NCBI RefSeq assembly: GCF_020080835.1 | Contig: NC_058159.1 | Coordinates: 13,827,101 to 13,891,100 of the forward strand | Length of the DNA stretch: 64,000 nucleotides | From: Cotesia glomerata | Taxonomy: Eukaryota; Arthropoda; Insecta; Hymenoptera; Braconidae | Reading direction: 5' to 3' | Part shown: piece after piece, positions 61,715 to 64,000 of the stretch | How the letters are laid out: every line of letters begins with the position of its first letter | Position numbering within the stretch: the first letter of the stretch is position 1 | Program-made: the position numbers and the translations under genes | Notes under the pieces: model-generated | Told to the model about the DNA's origin: nothing | Databases searched by the model: none | Seen by the model: only the letters and a program-made list of their open reading frames with translations

Positions 61715-62830
61715 GGTGTCCCAGAAGTCGCGCACCCCATTGTAGGGATCGAAAGAGAAAAATATTCTGAGACGAAAAGTCTTGAGCCATTTTTCAATCA
61801 GACGCATAGATAATTAATTATTAATTAATGAAAGTGACCAATCAGGAGCGCGCGACAGAAGAATAAAAAGTGAGTGAAAAGGCAGTAAGAGACGCGAGAG
61901 TGAGATGCCAGAGCAACTGCCGGCTTCTCGAGCAGTAGACCGAGAGTGGGGATGGACCGACCGCGGACGGCGGACGTACGTGATGCTACGTGGATGTGTG
62001 AGATCGTGTACTAGTGTGAGTGTATCGGTAACAATGCACGTATGAATGTGAGTAAGGATATTTTTATTTTTTTTATTACAGGCACAAGATTTGACGAATT
62101 CAAAAGGAAAAACAGAAGATTTTGATAAATTAAATCGGCTATGACAGAATTTTGATTTTAAATTGAAATAATTGAAGTAATTTTGAATGAAAAGCTCAGT
62201 AGCAGGGCTCAGGCAGAGGCACAGGGCAAAAGTTACTGGATTTTTTTATTTATGAGAAAAAATTGGAGTAATTCTTTATTAAAAAATAAGTAGCAAGGCA
62301 CTTGACGGCGGTGACTGAATTTTTGTTTAAATTGAAGTAGTTAAACAAATTTTTAATTAAAAAATAAGTATGGTGGGTCGATTAAACGCACTAGGCGGCA
62401 ATGGCAGAATTTTTATTATTATTTAAAATGATGATAGTAATTTTCAGACAAAAAATAAGTAGCGAGGGTCAGTTGAAGGCACAGGGTGACTGAGATTAAA
62501 TTTTGATTTTTATTTAAATGAATTAAAATAATTTTTAAATAAAAAATAAGTAGTGACGGTCAGTCAGGGCTCTGGACGGCTATGACTGAGTTTTTAATTT
62601 TTATTTGGAATAATTGAGGCAATTTTCAATTAAAAAATCAGTAGCGAGGATCAGTTAGAGGTACTGGGCGGCCATGAATGAATTTTTATTTTTATTCAGA
62701 ATAATTTAAGTATTTTTTAATAAAAAAAATCGGTAGCGAGGGTTAGTAAGAACAACTGGGCGGCCATGAATAAATATTTATTTTGATTTAGAATAATTAA
62801 ATCAATTTTAATAAAAAACTTACAAGGAAA
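61711..62830 (-). mobile_element. Non-autonomous element with tandem repeat array D (third copy)
   Basis: Starts acagggtgtcccagaagtcg with a GC-rich 350-bp terminal region matching 41481-41890 in reverse (cgaccgcggacggcggac, gatcgtgtactagtgtgag). About seven D units follow in the opposite orientation to D-1 and D-2 (gtcagttgaaggcacagggt, agtaattttcagacaaaaaa). No coding capacity. Confidence 0.8.
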
Positions 62831-63550
62831 CTCTCTCCGGTGTCCCCCTCCGATTTTGATGAAACTGAGATATGTTATTCTCCGTCGAAATCTAAGAGAC
62901 ACGTATTTTTTTTTATCTGCGGAAAAACATTTCTAGGGGGTGAAACTACCCCTCGAAGTTTAGCCTCCAAAGGGGTGTTTTTCAAGTTTCGCATACTTGC
63001 AGTTTAAATAATCGAATGGGACCAATTGCATAATTTTCAGGGTGGAAAATCATGAAAAATGCTTTTGGTTTTATAATAAAACAATGGATAGAACAAAAGT
63101 TATGAGGGTTGAAAATCACAAAACTTTTATAAAAAAAAAACTATTCGATGGATTTCAACGAAACCAACGGCAATCGGAAGAAGAAAAAAAAGTAGAGAAT
63201 ACGTCTTTCGGGGTTTTTCCGAAAAATTAAGTTTAGGGGGTGAAGATCCCTTAAGCATATCTACAGTGACCAAGAAAATATCGTTTTTTATATTAATTTT
63301 GATATGAATTCATCAATAATAATTTTTTCGTACATTTCTAGCATGTAGAAAATAATAATAATATTATATCTTAATATTTTACTTACTTGTTTACTTCGCA
63401 TCCCAAACTTTATTTTGTGTATCGGGACATCAAATATTACAAATGTCATTTAATGTGAATCTGCTTTGGAAAAAAAAAAAAAAAAGAAAAAATGCTTATA
63501 ATGATTTATTATAATCATAATAATCATTCATCGTTATCTCATACAAAAAA
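62831..63550. other. Non-coding sequence, nothing recognised
   Basis: Contains an A-run near 63472 and several short repeats of the aggggtga type (about 62935 and 63236). No gene seen. Confidence 0.4.
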
Positions 63551-63552
63551 AT

Positions 63553-64000
63553 TAGGAAAACGGTTGACCCTAAAGGCCATCCCTGCAACTTCCCGCTAAT
63601 TCCGTTAATACCTGGCCGCTTTTTTGAGCTCTTCGAGCTCAAAAGTACAATCTGTGTGTTGTTTTAAGCTCTCCGAGCTCAAAAAGATACTTTTTCTATG
63701 CTTTTGAGCTCTTTGAGCTCAAAAGTCTGATAGAAGTTTCATGGAACACTATTTTTTGAATGTTCATACCGCAATAACTTTTGAATGAATGAACCGATTT
63801 TTACGCGGTTGGCGGCATTCTACGTAGTTTTTTAAGCCTTATAAATAATTTCTAAGTTTCAATTGGTCAAACTAGAAATTTCGGAGTAACTCTGAAAAAA
63901 CACTTTTTTCGGTTTTCTTTCGTTCACGATATCTCTCGAACGAATCAACCGATTTTGACCAGCTTGGTGGCAATCGACGTGGTTTTATGATGTTAAGAGC
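63553..64000 (-). repeat. Dispersed repeat E, copy 4, cut by window end
   Basis: On the minus strand it ends ttagcgggaagttgcaggga, tggcctttagggtcaaccgt, tttcctaattttt. It has three GAGCTC palindromes (63623-63644, 63662-63684, 63700-63724) as in copy 3. Confidence 0.8.

Overview
The window is a eukaryotic, AT-rich, intron-containing genome segment that is almost wholly built of transposable elements, many nested in one another. The mix (BEL/Pao LTR element, R1-clade and other non-LTR elements, a Helitron, long-TIR DNA transposons in TA microsatellites) fits an arthropod, most likely an insect. A parasitoid wasp or other hymenopteran is my guess, not a demonstrated assignment. Three 100-base N runs (462-561, 31948-32047, 44613-44712) are assembly gaps. 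The only piece that could be a host gene is a partial protein kinase on the minus strand at 1-461.

Layout: 562-4063 holds an inverted repeat, degenerate tandem repeats and the end of a DNA transposon (Z). From 4064 to about 31.5 kb runs a chain of DNA transposons joined by TA microsatellites: A (4142-9670), B (9773-25707), C (25715-30776), and the starts of Y and X. A and B encode related transposases with HWDGK, CFDTT, CRHH and NDxAER motifs. C encodes an unrelated transposase-like protein with CDFAENY, FSDG and HGKGPCDG motifs. B has been inflated to about 16 kb by three insertions: a compound non-LTR insertion (11842-16697), a solo LTR (17052-18263) and a BEL/Pao element (19243-24862, identical-looking LTRs, 5-bp target duplication GCCGT).

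From 32 to 44.6 kb two roughly 2.7-kb arms form a large inverted repeat. The space between them holds 100-115-bp tandem repeats interrupted by a dead non-LTR element. The outer edge of each arm abuts an assembly gap. At 44.7-46.2 kb there is a single-frame pseudogene with three stops, followed by a near full-length non-LTR element (46.4-51.5 kb, minus), an R1-clade element (51.8-56.2 kb, minus) split by a probable solo LTR, and a nearly intact Helitron (57.06-61.68 kb, plus) with its 3' hairpin and CTAG end. The window closes with another copy of the tandem-repeat element and a dispersed repeat (family E, four copies).

No CRISPR, operon or bacterial feature is present and no working host gene is visible. 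The most unusual signals are a strand-specific AGCG excess confined to the BEL element, a conserved subterminal box about 210-235 bp from the tips of four different DNA transposons, the TA tracts that act as repeated landing sites, a strong hairpin inside element C, and the compound structure of the insertion at 11842-16697. All exon boundaries, alignments and counts were read by eye.
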